Source of the DNA: CAWCTB01 sp963798275
GTDB taxonomy: Bacteria > Acidobacteriota > Terriglobia > Terriglobales > Acidobacteriaceae
Assembly (NCBI GenBank): GCA_963798275.1
Contig: CAWCTB010000013.1
Location: 1 to 33,575, forward strand
Reading direction: 5' to 3'
Length of the DNA stretch: 33,575 nucleotides
Positions 16,324 through 24,191 of the stretch are shown in pieces (within the stretch, counting starts at the first letter, position 1; every line of letters starts with the position of its first letter). The translations under genes and the position numbers were made by a program. A model generated the notes under the pieces. It did not search any database and was not told the origin of the DNA. It saw only the letters and a program-made list of their open reading frames with translations.

Positions 16324-17097
16324 ATGAGCCACATTAGCCGCGTAGCAACCGCCGCGGCTTTTTTCAGCGCGCTTCTGGCCGGGGCATGGTGGTTGCCGGC
16401 CGTGGCGGGGGAAGGCAGCTCGGACGTGCCAGCGCACGGGAAGGCGATCGTCCTGTTCGACGGTGGCGGTCTGGACAATTTCGACAGCTTTCTCAAGACC
16501 AAGGGGTTGAACAACGATCCCGAGCATGTATTCCAGGTCGAGAATGGGGTGATTCATGTCTCGGGGACGGAGTTCGGTTACCTGATCACCAAGCGCGAGT
16601 TTGCCAACTACTACTTGCGCGCAGAGTTCAAGTGGGGTGAGGCCACCCATCCGCCGCGCGAAGGCCAAGCCCGCGACAGCGGCATTCTGTATCACATCCA
16701 GGGCGAACAGAAGGTCTGGCCGACGTCGATCGAATACCAGATCTGTGAGGGCCAGACCGGCGATTTCTATATGACGGACGGTGCGGCCCTGACTGGAACG
16801 GATGGGAAGCGGGAGACCGGACCTCCGAATTCAGCCGCGCGGATCAAGCGCTTCGGGGAAGGGCCATGGCAAAACGTGACCGGGTACCGCGATCCGGCCG
16901 GCGAAATAGAAAAGCCGCACGGCGAGTGGAACGTGGTGGAGGTGGTGGCGCAGGGCGACCAGGTGAAGCATTACCTGAATGGCAAGTTGGTGAACGAAGG
17001 CTCGAAAGCGTATCCCTCCAGCGGAAAGATCCTGATCCAATCGGAAGGAGCTGAGATTTATTTCCGCGATATCAAACTGTACCCGTTGAAGCCTTGA
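16324..17097 (+). CDS. Secreted DUF1080 (3-keto-disaccharide hydrolase fold) protein
   Basis: 257 residues. Signal peptide VATAAAFFSALLAGAWWLPAVAGE, then a concanavalin-like jelly-roll: IVLFDGGGLDNFDSFL at the start, FANYYLRAEFKWG in the middle, SGILYHIQGEQKVWPTSIEYQICEGQTGDF, the GEWNVVEVVAQGDQVKHYLNGKLVNEGS strand pair and IYFRDIKLYPLKP at the end. These are the conserved features of DUF1080 domains, found in sugar-processing exported proteins. Start ATG 16324 follows AAGGAG (16312-16317) by six bases. It converges on the glycosyltransferase gene downstream. The substrate is unknown. Confidence 0.85.
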   Translation: MSHISRVATAAAFFSALLAGAWWLPAVAGEGSSDVPAHGKAIVLFDGGGLDNFDSFLKTKGLNNDPEHVFQVENGVIHVSGTEFGYLITKREFANYYLRAEFKWGEATHPPREGQARDSGILYHIQGEQKVWPTSIEYQICEGQTGDFYMTDGAALTGTDGKRETGPPNSAARIKRFGEGPWQNVTGYRDPAGEIEKPHGEWNVVEVVAQGDQVKHYLNGKLVNEGSKAYPSSGKILIQSEGAEIYFRDIKLYPLKP

Positions 17098-17149
17098 AAC
17101 CCTTCCTGGCATCCCCCACGCTGGATTGCGGGTTACAGCTGACAACTCG

Positions 17150-18385
17150 TCAAAGCCAATTCCAGCGCGGCGCTTCGGCGCTGAACTGCTTCAACTCCCG
17201 TAACGAATAAAAGGTCCCTCTCCACTCGATGCCGCCGCGCGCCAGCGTCACGGCCATGGATCGCGCCACGGTGTAGGCGAAGAGCAGTGTGCCCAGCGGG
17301 TGCAGGAAGAAGTAGAGGGGGGAAATGTCGCTCTTGGTGGCCATGCCAACGTACATCGCGGCGATAGTGAGCAGCGCCGCCAGGTAGCCGGCGCGAGCCC
17401 AGCCATGGGCAAAGCACACTCCGAGGAACGGCCCGAGATTCACCAGAACGATGCCGCAGATGGCGGCAAGGGTGAACGGAACACTGAAGCGGAGGATGGC
17501 GAAGAAGTTCTTGGTCAGGTTACGCACCATGCCCATGGCTCCCACGACCCAGCGCAACCGGAGCAGGTCGCGTCCGAAGGCGCAGCGCTGGGCGTAGCCG
17601 TTCTGCTTGATCAGCTCGCCCAGCATCATGTCGTCGAGCACGGCCATGCGCAAGCGCTGGTAGGTGCCGATCTTTTCGTAGACGTCGCGCCGGACCAGGT
17701 TGAATGCGCCTACGCCGATGGAGTCGCGCGACCTGGGGTCGGAGACCTTCCAGGGCCGGTGGGCGAAGAGAAACTGTGACTGGAAGAACGCCATCATCAT
17801 GCGTTCGCCGGCGCTTTTCATGATCATGGTGGGAAACAGCACGACATGATCGGCACGTTCGCGCTCGCCGTAGACCACGGCCCGGCGAAGGGCGTCGGCG
17901 CGAAAAACGACGTCGGCATCGGTGAAGAGCAGCCAGTCACCGGTGGCTTGCTGGGCCGCCGTCCACATGGCGTGAACTTTCCCCAGCCAGCCGCGCGGAA
18001 GGTCACGAACGTGCAGAACCTGGAGGCGATGATGGGAGGCCTCGCCGCGTTCGCGCCACTCGGAAGCCAGGCGGTCGAGAATGCCGCCGGTGGCGTCGTC
18101 GGAGCGGTCGTCCACAGCGATGACTTCGTAGCCAGGGTAATCCAGTTGCAGCAGCGAGAGCAGGGCGGCTTCAATATGCTGCGCCTCATTGCGCGCGGGA
18201 ACGATGATGCTCACCTGCGGCGCCAGTCCGCTCGCATTGCACGGCTTCGCGTCGTAGCCGGGCGAAGTTATGTCGGGTACGTTCTTGCGGTTGAGCAGCA
18301 CCGCGATGAGGCGCGACAACCAGACGGCGCCCAGGAACATGCCGAAGAACCAGAGGAACGGATGGTGCGGAAAGGCCGGCCCCAT
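17150..18385 (-). CDS. Membrane-anchored family 2 glycosyltransferase
   Basis: 411 residues. N-terminal membrane helix (FLWFFGMFLGAVWLSRLIAVLL), GT-A catalytic domain with VSIIVPARNEAQHIEAALLSLLQLDYPGYEVIAVDDRS, the metal-binding DAD in LLFTDADVVF, and LDDMMLGELIKQNG as the acceptor/base region; four to five further membrane helices close the protein. It overlaps the MFS gene by a single base (TGATG), so the two are one operon. HpnB-like hopanoid enzymes share this plan, but the middle region differs and no specific product is claimed. Confidence 0.85.
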   Translation of the reverse strand: MGPAFPHHPFLWFFGMFLGAVWLSRLIAVLLNRKNVPDITSPGYDAKPCNASGLAPQVSIIVPARNEAQHIEAALLSLLQLDYPGYEVIAVDDRSDDATGGILDRLASEWRERGEASHHRLQVLHVRDLPRGWLGKVHAMWTAAQQATGDWLLFTDADVVFRADALRRAVVYGERERADHVVLFPTMIMKSAGERMMMAFFQSQFLFAHRPWKVSDPRSRDSIGVGAFNLVRRDVYEKIGTYQRLRMAVLDDMMLGELIKQNGYAQRCAFGRDLLRLRWVVGAMGMVRNLTKNFFAILRFSVPFTLAAICGIVLVNLGPFLGVCFAHGWARAGYLAALLTIAAMYVGMATKSDISPLYFFLHPLGTLLFAYTVARSMAVTLARGGIEWRGTFYSLRELKQFSAEAPRWNWL

Positions 18386-19632
18386 CAGGCCGAGGCTCCG
18401 TCGGGCACGGCACTATTACTCTTGGTGTTCTCCGGAATTGGGGGAGCGAAACGCATTCCGTAGAACAACACGACGGCGGAGAGGGCAGCGGCCACGATGG
18501 CGGAAAGGAATCCGGTCTGCAAGTTGGATTTGTCGGAGATAGCGCCGATCACGGTCGGGGAAAACGCATCGCCCAGGATATGGATGGTGAAGAGGTTCAC
18601 CGCTACAGCCGTAGCGCGGATGCGAGCGCTGACGGAATTCACCAGGGCTGCATTCAGGGGAGCGGTGTTGAGCAGGATGAGAAACTCGCCGACAAAAATC
18701 GCAGGGTACATGACCGGGCCGGCAACATAGATGGCGACGATCATGGCAGGCACCGAGAGCGCCATGCCGATGGCCGAGATCAACTGGTAGGCGGCAGCGG
18801 TGCGTCGCAGCAGGCGATCGCCGAGCCAACCTCCCAGCAAGGTGGCGCAGGTTCCGCTCACCACGGTGACGCTGCCGAAGACAAAGTTCGCGTGCTCAAG
18901 CGAAACCCCGCGGATGCGGGTGAGGAAGGTGGGCATCCACACCTGCAGGCCGCCCACGGCGAAGGTCATCATGGCCATGCCGAGACTGACCGTCCAGTAC
19001 GCCTTGTTGTGGAAGAGGCCGAGTATGGTGCCGCGCTCGGCGCTGTCGGCGAGATGGTCGCTGGCGCCGCGTTGGGGCTCGCGCAGGGCAAGCACTCCCG
19101 TGGCCAACAACACTCCGGGCAGGGCGCAGATCAGGAATGGCATGCGCCAGCCGTGCGCGTGGCCGAGCGAACCGCCGATGATGTAACCGAAGGCGGTGCC
19201 CACGGGAATAGCGAGATAGAAAATGGACAACACGCGGCCGCGCTGGTGCTCGGGAAACAGATCGGACAGGAACGCGGGCGAGAAGACGACGAACGTCGCC
19301 TCGCCGATGCCGACGATCACATGGCGGAGCAGCAACTCGTCATAGTTATGCGTAACGGCCGTCAGCAGGGTGGCGACGCTCCAGACCAGCGCTCCCAGGC
19401 CCATGATCCATTTGCGGGGAAAGCGGTCGGCCAGGGGAGCGATGAGCGGGGCCGCAATCATGTAACAGACGAAGAACGCAGAGGTGAGAAAGCCGATCTG
19501 CTTGTCGCTGAGGACGAACTCCGCTTTGACCAGCTCCTGCACCGCGAAGAGGATGGAACGGTCGATGTAATTGACGAAATTGAGCGCTGTCAGCAGCGCA
19601 AGTGCGACCCAGGCGTTCGTCTTCGCGGTCAT
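18385..19632 (-). CDS. Major facilitator superfamily transporter (spinster-like)
   Basis: 415 residues with twelve predicted membrane segments. The family signatures are NFVNYIDRSILFAVQELVKAEF in helix 1, the loop 2-3 motif APLADRFPRKWIMGLG, and GIGEATFVVFSPAFLSDLFPEHQRGRVLSIF. The second half contains the matching loop WLGDRLLRR. The spinster-type branch carries organic or lipid-like substrates; which one here cannot be told. It is the first gene of an operon with the glycosyltransferase, whose start codon shares its last base. Confidence 0.85.
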   Translation of the reverse strand: MTAKTNAWVALALLTALNFVNYIDRSILFAVQELVKAEFVLSDKQIGFLTSAFFVCYMIAAPLIAPLADRFPRKWIMGLGALVWSVATLLTAVTHNYDELLLRHVIVGIGEATFVVFSPAFLSDLFPEHQRGRVLSIFYLAIPVGTAFGYIIGGSLGHAHGWRMPFLICALPGVLLATGVLALREPQRGASDHLADSAERGTILGLFHNKAYWTVSLGMAMMTFAVGGLQVWMPTFLTRIRGVSLEHANFVFGSVTVVSGTCATLLGGWLGDRLLRRTAAAYQLISAIGMALSVPAMIVAIYVAGPVMYPAIFVGEFLILLNTAPLNAALVNSVSARIRATAVAVNLFTIHILGDAFSPTVIGAISDKSNLQTGFLSAIVAAALSAVVLFYGMRFAPPIPENTKSNSAVPDGASA

Positions 19633-19690
19633 GGGTGGTTGGAGGGTAACACAGGCGGGAGGGGCGGTTCGCGGATCGCGATTCGCCCTT

Positions 19691-19828
19691 CGCTCTTCGC
19701 TTTTTCGCTATTCGCTATTACACCCCATCACTTGATCGAAACCAGAGTGTTCATGGACTGGATAAGCAGTCGCACGTGAAAAGATTGGAACGATAGGGCG
19801 AACAGCGAATGGCGAATAGCGAAAAGCG
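19691..19828. repeat. Inverted repeat of tandem TTCGCTA-type units
   Basis: Left arm around 19691-19720 (cttcgctttttcgctattcgctatta) and right arm around 19803-19828 (cagcgaatggcgaatagcgaaaagc) are reverse complements over about 14 bases and each is built of short TTCGCnnTTCGC steps. The arms flank about 80 bases of plain sequence between queF and the MFS gene. Confidence 0.5.
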
Positions 19829-19842
19829 CACGAGCGTGTTTG

Positions 19843-20241
19843 CTACTTCTTTGGTCTCGGATACTGCGCGATCACGACGGTGCCGATGCCGCCGCGGGGA
19901 CGGAACTCGCCTTTCACTTCGGCCCACCTCGGTTTGGCGGCGCGCACCACGTCTTCGAGAACGCGGTTCACGACATTCTCCTGGAAGATGCCCAGGTTGC
20001 GATAGCAGGTGAGGTATTCCTTCAGCGATTTCAATTCGAGACATTCCTTATTGGGCATGTACCGGATCCAAAGAGTACCGAAATCAGGCAGTCCGGTTTT
20101 AGGGCAGACCGAGGTAAACTCCGGGATGTCGATGACGATCTCGTAATTGGGAAACTGGTTGGGCCAGGTTTCGATGTCGGGGAACTTGTTGTCGAGCCCG
20201 GCTGCGGCGTGCTCGGGGGTGTAGCGCTGACTCTTTGCCAT
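19843..20241 (-). CDS. queF: NADPH-dependent 7-cyano-7-deazaguanine reductase QueF
   Basis: 132-residue unimodular (type I) QueF, which reduces preQ0 to preQ1 in queuosine synthesis. The active-site cysteine is in EFTSVCPKTGLPDFGTLWIRYMP, followed by LELKSLKEYLTCYRNLGIFQENVVNRV, the tunnelling-fold NADPH and substrate motif. Length matches the short family form. Start ATG 20241. No preQ1 riboswitch was recognised upstream, and no other queuosine gene lies in the window. Confidence 0.93.
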   Translation of the reverse strand: MAKSQRYTPEHAAAGLDNKFPDIETWPNQFPNYEIVIDIPEFTSVCPKTGLPDFGTLWIRYMPNKECLELKSLKEYLTCYRNLGIFQENVVNRVLEDVVRAAKPRWAEVKGEFRPRGGIGTVVIAQYPRPKK

Positions 20242-20462
20242 GGCGCAATTCTAATTGCAGGGCGCATGAGACAGGCTACGGCGATAAGGCGAACGCTGTA
20301 AGCCGCGAGTGCGAACCCCGTCACGGCCGATGCGTCCACGGGGCGGAGTCAACATCTATATCGGTATCCCCGGAGGAGAGGACTGCGCAGGTTCAGGAAT
20401 TAAGCTCGGCAATTCTGTGTATCCCTGCGGTTCGCCACAACTTAGTGGCTGCTTCGGTGCGT

Positions 20463-20468
20463 TATACT
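20463..20468 (+). promoter_or_regulatory. -10 element of the HlyD-type gene
   Basis: TATACT at 20463-20468 is 17 bases before the start codon ATG 20486, giving a leader of about ten bases. No convincing -35 is seen, so the promoter is only half supported. Confidence 0.35.
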
Positions 20469-20485
20469 TGTGGGTTTGGATATCC

Positions 20486-21746
20486 ATGGTGGAAACATCT
20501 GAGAACGGCCGGAGAAGACGGGGCAACGGCAGACTAACGTGGATCATTCTGGCCGGCCTCATCTTAGCGGTGGTGGTGCTGGCCGCCTTCATATCCTTGC
20601 GGCGGGCCCGGGTTCCGGTGCGAGTAGCGCACACCGACCACGAGACCATCACGGCCAGCATCTCGACCAACGGCAAGATTGAGCCCATCAACAACGTCGA
20701 GGCGCACGCCCCGACCGCAACCACGGTCAGGCGAGTGCTGGTGGAACAGGGTGCGTGGGTGAAGGCGGGCCAACTGCTGCTGCAACTCGAAGACGCCGAC
20801 GCACGGGCGCAGGCAGCGCGGGCCCAAGCCCAACTGAGCGGCGCTGAGGCGGAGAGCCATGCCATAAGCCGAGGGGGCACGCAGGAAGAGGTCCTGACCA
20901 ACCGCAACGCGCTGGTGAAGGCACAAGGCGACCGCGACGCTGCCCAGCGGAATCTGCAGGCCATGGAGAAGCTGCTGCAGAGCGGCGCGGCCTCGCAGGC
21001 GGAAGTGGATGCGGCAAAGAATCAGCTCAACATCGCCCAGTCGAACGTGAAACTTCTGCAAGAGAAATTGAACGATCGCTACTCCAAATCGGAGGTGGGT
21101 CACGTGCAGGCGCAGGAGGAGGAGGCGCGTGCTTCGCTGGCCGCGGCACAGGCATTGTTGCGCAACTCGAATATCGCCTCGCCGATTCCGGGGATGGTGT
21201 ATTCGCTCCCGGTGAAGCAGGGAGTATTCGTGAACGAAGGCGACCTGCTGGTGCAGGTTGCGGACCTGCATAGAGTGAGGGTGAGGGCGTTCGTCGACGA
21301 GCCGGAAATCGGACGTCTGCAAAAGGGTCTGCCCGGTGGAAGTGACCTGGGACGCTCTGCCCGGCCGGGTGTGGAAGGGCGAACTGGAAACGCTGCCTAC
21401 GACGGTGGTGCAGCGCGGCACGCGCACGGTCGGCGAGGTGACGTGCATCATCGACAACGCCGATCTGAAGCTGCTGCCCAATACCAATGTCAGCGTGGCG
21501 GTGGTGATCGCGCGCCATGAAAACGTGCTCACGGTGCCGCGGGAGGCAATTCACCGCGACTCGACCGGAACCTACGTGTTCCAAGTCGTGGGTGGCGAGC
21601 TCAAGCGCCGGGACGTGCAGACCTCTGTTTCCGATCTCACGCGGGTGGAAGTTACGGGCGGGCTGCCCGACAATGCCGTTCTCGCGCTGGGGGCCACGAA
21701 CATGCAGTCCCTGGGTGACGGAATGCCGGTGAAGGTCGTCAACTGA
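20486..21746 (+). CDS. HlyD/MacA-type periplasmic adaptor of an efflux system, one frameshift
   Basis: Membrane-fusion protein that links an inner-membrane pump to an outer-membrane channel. Start ATG 20486 gives a short basic N-terminus then a membrane anchor (LTWIILAGLILAVVVLAAFI). Next come the biotinyl-lipoyl half-motifs (ARVPVRVAHTDHETITASISTNG; APTATTVRRVLVEQGAWVKAGQLLLQLEDADARAQ), a long coiled coil (about residues 110-220), ASPIPGMVYSLPVKQGVFVNEGDLLVQVADL and the beta-barrel domain. One extra base near 21337-21341 breaks the frame between RLQKGLP and VEVTWDALPGRVWKGELETLP. The tail PDNAVLALGATNMQSLGDGMPVKVV is the usual end. It shares its last base with the next gene (TGATG). Confidence 0.88.
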
Positions 21747-22705
21747 TGAGACATCCTTTGGTCAAGATGGCGGCGTTGTTGCTGGTATTGTTGCTGGCGG
21801 CAGTCGGCAGTGCGGCCGATCCCGCCACGCTGCAAATGCTGACCGGCGGGAGCCTGAATGACTTCCTCGCCGTGCTTCTGAAGAACAACGATCCCGAGGC
21901 CTATAACCTGCTCTCCCGCGCCTATTACGCGATGGAAGACTGGGACAGCGCCATTCGTTATGGAGAACGGGCGGTCAGCGCCCGTCCCGACAATGCCACG
22001 TATCACTGGTGGCTGGGCCGGCAGTACGGAGAGAAGGCGGCCGTGTCGAATCCGCTGCTGGCGGCCAACCTGGCGCGCAAGACGAAAAATGAGTTCGAGC
22101 GGTCGGTCAAGCTCGATCCCACGAATGTCGCGGTGCGGGCCGATCTTTCGGAGTACTACATTGAAGCGCCCTTCATCATGGGTGGAGGGATCGACAAGGC
22201 CCGCGACCAGGCGGCACAGGTGCAGAAGTACGACGCCGCCACGGGGCACTGGATCCTGGCGCGCGCAGCAGAACAGGAAAAGCATTACGACGAGGCCGAA
22301 CGGGAGTACCGGGCGGCGATCGCAAGCGCCACGAGTCCGGCGCCGCATTGGATGAACCTGGCAGCGTTTTACCGCGGGCGCGGCCGCCTCGACGATATGG
22401 AAAGGGCGATTGCATCGGCACTGGCGGTACCGGGCAATCCGGCTGCGACCTACTATGACGCCGCCGGCGAACTCTCCAGCGCGGGACGAAACTATCCCGC
22501 CGCGGCGCAATACCTCAAGAAATATCTGGCCTCCGGCAGCTTCGTGGAGGACGCACCGGCCTTCCGCGCCCACTATCGGCTGGGACAGATTTACGAGAAA
22601 ATGAACAACAAGCCAGGGGCGATAGCGGAGTATCAGTCTTGCCTGGCGCTGGCATCGGGATTCGATCGCGCCCGACAAGGCCCTGGACCAGTTGCAGTAG
22701 GTTAG
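21746..22705 (+). CDS. Exported tetratricopeptide-repeat protein, C-terminal frameshift
   Basis: 319 residues as read. Signal peptide (MAALLLVLLLAAVGSAAD), then TPR-type helix pairs: NLLSRAYYAMEDWDSAIRYGERAVSARPDN, ARKTKNEFERSVKLDPTN, WILARAAEQEKHYDEAEREYRAAIA and AHYRLGQIYEKMNNKPGAIAEYQSCLALA. It is probably a periplasmic protein. Overlap with the adaptor gene implies cotranslation and a shared role with the efflux parts. The last nine residues (RARQGPGPVAVG) look wrong: with one base removed near 22667 the other frame reads APDKALDQLQ and stops at 22700, a more family-like end. No transport function can be assigned. Confidence 0.8.
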   Translation: MRHPLVKMAALLLVLLLAAVGSAADPATLQMLTGGSLNDFLAVLLKNNDPEAYNLLSRAYYAMEDWDSAIRYGERAVSARPDNATYHWWLGRQYGEKAAVSNPLLAANLARKTKNEFERSVKLDPTNVAVRADLSEYYIEAPFIMGGGIDKARDQAAQVQKYDAATGHWILARAAEQEKHYDEAEREYRAAIASATSPAPHWMNLAAFYRGRGRLDDMERAIASALAVPGNPAATYYDAAGELSSAGRNYPAAAQYLKKYLASGSFVEDAPAFRAHYRLGQIYEKMNNKPGAIAEYQSCLALASGFDRARQGPGPVAVG

Positions 22706-22741
22706 ATTGGCAGCATTTCGCTTCAAGAGACATAACCCGGG

Positions 22742-24097
22742 ATGTCCTCAGACCCCCGTTCTTCCAAGACGAAGCTGAACCCGGCAGCGCGGTGGGCGCG
22801 CGCGATTGCGATCGCAACTCTTCTTCTCCTGTCGCCGAGCGTACTTCCCGCGCAGACTCCAGCCGATCCAGGTCCGCTGAGCTTCCATCGTGCGGTCGAT
22901 CTGGCGCTGCAACACAGCGGCGTCATGGGAATAGCGACCCTGAATCAGTGGCGCGCGGAGAAGGCGTACCAGGAGGTACGGAACCACTGGATTCCGCAGC
23001 TTACCATCGGTTCCGGGCTGGGATATTCCTACGGATTTCCCTTGACCCTGGAAGGCTCCGCGCCTTCGGTGGTGAACTTCACCTCGTCGCAGGCGCTCTT
23101 CAATCCTTCGCTTAAGCAGTTTCTAAAAGCCGCAAAGATCGACTGGAAGGCGCAATCGTTCGACATCCAGGACAAGAAGAATGAAGTCATCCTCGATGCT
23201 GCCCTGACCTACGCGCAACTGGATTACGTTGCGTCGAAGATGGCGACGTTGAAGAAGGCGCTGGAAGCCGCGCAAAAAGCCCAGTTCGTGAGCGAGCAGC
23301 GCTTGCAGGAGGGGGTGGACAGCAAGCTGGAACTCACCCGCAGTCAACTCGCCGCGGCGCGTATCCGGCTGCGCATGGCAGAAGCGGAGAATGAGTCGGA
23401 CATCCTGCGGGATCACCTATCGCACTTGACGGGCTTGCCGGCGAGCGAAATTGTCACCGCCCAGGAGACGATGCCCGGACTGCCCCTGATTTCGCAGGAC
23501 GACGACCTGGCGGCGCGCGCGGCAGAAAACAGTCCGGTTGTCCACCTGGCGGAGCAAAAGGTAGCGGCGGCCCAGGTGCGGGCCAAAGGGGAACATCGCG
23601 CCAACTGGCCCTTCGCCGATCTCGCCAGCCAGTACGCTTATCTGGCGAAATACAATAACTACGACCAGTACTACCTGAACTACAACGCGAACAACCTTAG
23701 CGTCGGGTTGAATATGAAGTTTCCCTTTTTCGATTCGGTACTGAAAGCCCGCGCTGCGGAAGCCGACGCCGACGCCATGATTGCGCGCAAGCAGGCGGAC
23801 CTGACGCGCAACCAGGTGGCGGAGAACGCTCTGAAGGTCCAGCGATCGCTGAAGCAGCTCCAGGCAGCGCGGGACGTCGCCAAGCTGGAATGGCAGGTCT
23901 CCCAGGGCGACCTGGAGGCCGTGCAGGCCCGCCTGCAAACGGGAAACGCCAACAGCCGAGACGTGCAGAACGCCCAACTGGAGAGCGAAGACAAGTATGC
24001 GGCCTACCTGGACAGCGATATTGAGCTGACCAAGGCGACTTTACAGCTGCTGCGGCTTACCGGTGAACTGGAAAATTGGGCCATTCCGGCCCCATAA
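22742..24097 (+). CDS. TolC-type outer membrane efflux protein
   Basis: 451 residues. Signal peptide (IAIATLLLLSPSVLPAQT), then the duplicated TolC fold: beta segments and long helices, with VDLALQHSGVMGIATLNQWRAEKAYQEVRN, QRLQEGVDSKLELTRSQLAAARIRLRMAEAENES and, in the second half, LTRNQVAENALKVQRSLKQLQAARDVAKLEWQVSQGDLEAVQARLQTGNANSRDVQNAQLESEDKYAAYLDSDIELTKATLQLLRLTGEL in shorter blocks, all typical of OEP domains. Third gene of the adaptor-TPR-channel set. No ABC or RND pump gene is adjacent, so the inner-membrane partner must be elsewhere. Confidence 0.85.
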   Translation: MSSDPRSSKTKLNPAARWARAIAIATLLLLSPSVLPAQTPADPGPLSFHRAVDLALQHSGVMGIATLNQWRAEKAYQEVRNHWIPQLTIGSGLGYSYGFPLTLEGSAPSVVNFTSSQALFNPSLKQFLKAAKIDWKAQSFDIQDKKNEVILDAALTYAQLDYVASKMATLKKALEAAQKAQFVSEQRLQEGVDSKLELTRSQLAAARIRLRMAEAENESDILRDHLSHLTGLPASEIVTAQETMPGLPLISQDDDLAARAAENSPVVHLAEQKVAAAQVRAKGEHRANWPFADLASQYAYLAKYNNYDQYYLNYNANNLSVGLNMKFPFFDSVLKARAAEADADAMIARKQADLTRNQVAENALKVQRSLKQLQAARDVAKLEWQVSQGDLEAVQARLQTGNANSRDVQNAQLESEDKYAAYLDSDIELTKATLQLLRLTGELENWAIPAP

Positions 24098-24132
24098 TTC
24101 ACCATTCGCTGCACCCCTGGGGTTACACGTAA

Positions 24133-24156
24133 CTAAAAGATTTCCAAGGCTTTTAG
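24133..24156. other. AT-rich hairpin and dyad upstream of hpnJ
   Basis: CTAAAAG (24133-24139) and CTTTTAG (24150-24156) form a perfect 7-bp stem with a 10-base loop. A second dyad, GTTAC-AC-GTAAC (24122-24133), directly precedes it. The pair lies in the 94-base gap between the TolC and hpnJ genes and may be a TolC terminator or an hpnJ control site. Confidence 0.35.
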
Positions 24157-24191
24157 GTCGCATCCAAGGCATGGTACGATAAGAGACTACG

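Noticed and set aside
17150..18385. HpnB (hopene-associated glycosyltransferase)
   Set aside because: General GT2 membrane plan fits, but the middle region (FPTMIMKSAGERMMMAFFQSQ) does not match what I recall of HpnB, and hpnJ lies 6 kb away on the other strand.
20242..20300. preQ1 riboswitch before queF
   Set aside because: The short leader lacks the C-rich loop and A-rich tail needed for preQ1 aptamers.
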